From: Maribacter sp.
Lineage (GTDB): Bacteria > Bacteroidota > Bacteroidia > Flavobacteriales > Flavobacteriaceae
Length of the DNA stretch: 7,868 nucleotides
Direction: 5' to 3'
Assembly: GCA_003232155.1 (NCBI GenBank)
Contig: QILY01000293.1
Location: forward strand, 1-7,868
Position numbers and translations under genes: made by a program. The notes below the pieces were generated by a model. The model saw only the letters and a list, made by a program, of their open reading frames with translations. It searched no databases and had not been told where the DNA came from. Shown in pieces: positions 6,988 through 7,868 of this stretch (position 1 is the first letter of the stretch; each line of letters starts with the position of its first letter).

Positions 6988-7701
6988 ATGTTGCAGAGAA
7001 TCAACTTAGAACATATTCTTTTTTTAGACATTGAAACCGTACCAGAAGAAAAAAGTTTTGACCAATTAGATGGTACCAAACAAGAACTTTGGGCGCATAA
7101 ATCGCAATACCAACGAAAAGATGAATTTACCCCTGAAGAATTTTATGAAAGGGCAGGTATTTGGGCCGAATTCGGAAAAATCATTTGTATTTCAGTAGGG
7201 TATTTTAATATCAAGGGAGATACAAGAACATTTCGGGCAACCACTTTTCATGGTGGTGAGGCTAAATTGTTGAAAGAGTTCAAAAATTTATTAGGAAGTC
7301 ATTTTAGTTCGGCCAAGCATTTGCTCTGCGGACACAATGCAAAGGAATTCGATTTTCCGTATATCGCAAGGCGGATGATTATTCACGGTATAGAACTGCC
7401 TTACAAACTCAATCTTTTTGGTAAGAAACCCTGGGAGATCCCACACCTTGATACCATGGAACTCTGGAAATTTGGCGATTACAAACACTTCACCTCTTTA
7501 AAACTGATGGCCCATGTTTTAGGAATTTCCTCGCCTAAAGAAGATATTGATGGTAGTATGGTGCGCCAAGTATATTATGAGGATAATGATATAGATCGCA
7601 TTATTACTTATTGTGAATTAGATGTAGTGACTACGGCCCAAGTTCTTCTACGCTTACGAAATGAGGAGTTGTTACAGGACGATGAGATTAAACGGATTTG
7701 A
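6988..7701 (+). CDS. PolB-like 3'-5' exonuclease, DEDDy type
   Basis: This 237-residue protein is a stand-alone 3'-5' exonuclease of the DnaQ-like superfamily, closest to the predicted PolB exonuclease-like group (PF10108, COG3298). All three catalytic motifs are visible: Exo I FLDIETVP with D14 and E16, Exo II GHNAKEFDFPYIARR with D122, and Exo III Y208-C-E-L-D212 followed by VVTTAQVLLR. The tyrosine in Exo III makes it DEDDy rather than DEDDh. Single-strand DNA 3'-end trimming in repair or replication is the expected role; the substrate is not visible from sequence. No polymerase or helicase domain is attached. Its ATG follows the DUF4153 stop codon with no intervening base, so coupled translation is likely and the start is well supported. 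The first part of a VOC gene follows or overlaps its end. Confidence 0.93.
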   Translation: MLQRINLEHILFLDIETVPEEKSFDQLDGTKQELWAHKSQYQRKDEFTPEEFYERAGIWAEFGKIICISVGYFNIKGDTRTFRATTFHGGEAKLLKEFKNLLGSHFSSAKHLLCGHNAKEFDFPYIARRMIIHGIELPYKLNLFGKKPWEIPHLDTMELWKFGDYKHFTSLKLMAHVLGISSPKEDIDGSMVRQVYYEDNDIDRIITYCELDVVTTAQVLLRLRNEELLQDDEIKRI

Positions 7702-7735
7702 AAATGAGCGGGGCAAAAAAATTAAAAATGAATTT

Positions 7736-7868
7736 ATGGGCCCCGTTGCGATTCGAGTAGCGAATATTGAAACGTCTATAGCTTGGTACGAAAAAGTCTT
7801 GGGACAAAAAAAACACCAACTTCCTGAATGGGGAGGCTTTCCAATTTTTATGTTGGTAAATAAATCTG
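7736..7868 (+). CDS. VOC (glyoxalase/dioxygenase-like) family protein, 5' part only
   Basis: The frame is open to the right edge and gives 44 residues beginning MGPVAIRVANIETSIAWYEK and continuing through VLGQKKHQLPEWGGFPIFML. The pattern of an opening strand, then the xxSIAWYEKVLG helix, then a second strand is the first half-module of the vicinal oxygen chelate fold shared by glyoxalase I, extradiol dioxygenases and antibiotic-binding proteins. The first metal ligand and the substrate cannot be judged from this fragment. An in-frame ATG at 7682 would add 18 charged residues and overlap the exonuclease by 20 bases. I prefer 7736 because VOC proteins normally start just before this strand. 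It may be co-transcribed with the exonuclease. Confidence 0.72.
   Translation, partial: MGPVAIRVANIETSIAWYEKVLGQKKHQLPEWGGFPIFMLVNKS

Noticed and set aside
7704..7757. A short frame starting ATGAGCGG after the exonuclease
   Set aside because: It stops after 18 codons and lies out of frame with the VOC domain that clearly follows.

Overview
This window looks like a stretch of chromosome from a marine-type Flavobacteriaceae (Bacteroidota). The DNA is AT-rich, Shine-Dalgarno sequences are weak or absent, and the proteins read like flavobacterial versions of their families: a Mg-type HemB, a CNNM/CBS membrane protein, a large DUF4153 membrane protein and a PolB-like DEDDy exonuclease. The genus is not determined. 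Every supported gene lies on the + strand, and I see no RNA gene, insertion sequence, CRISPR array or phage gene.

Layout: (1) The window opens inside a gene of unknown function (1-518), whose reading frame runs off the left edge. (2) hemB (556-1542) encodes porphobilinogen synthase of tetrapyrrole synthesis. (3) A secreted class C beta-lactamase-fold serine hydrolase (1662-2990) follows. (4) A 314-base gap (2991-3304) holds a possible remnant of a convergent minus-strand gene. (5) A probable two-gene operon encodes a CNNM/CBS protein (3305-4435) and, 12 bases on, an O6-alkylguanine DNA methyltransferase (4448-4921) that ends in a clamp-binding-like QQSLF tail. (6) A 260-base gap (4922-5181) holds two dyads with the same GACC-N4-GGTC core. 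The better one is also a possible terminator. (7) A DUF4153 membrane protein (5182-6987) is followed with no spacer by a DEDDy exonuclease (6988-7701), then by the start of a VOC/glyoxalase-like gene cut by the right edge.

Most of the window is housekeeping or common accessory content, and I do not see a clear new multi-gene system. The leads I rate highest are the two TetR-style dyads ahead of the DUF4153 gene, the QQSLF tail on the DNA repair methyltransferase, and the possible minus-strand remnant. The gene pairs 3305-4921 and 6988-7868 combine DNA repair or nuclease genes with unrelated neighbours. This fits co-transcription without a shared pathway, although the zero-gap DUF4153-exonuclease junction is tight enough to suggest coupled translation.
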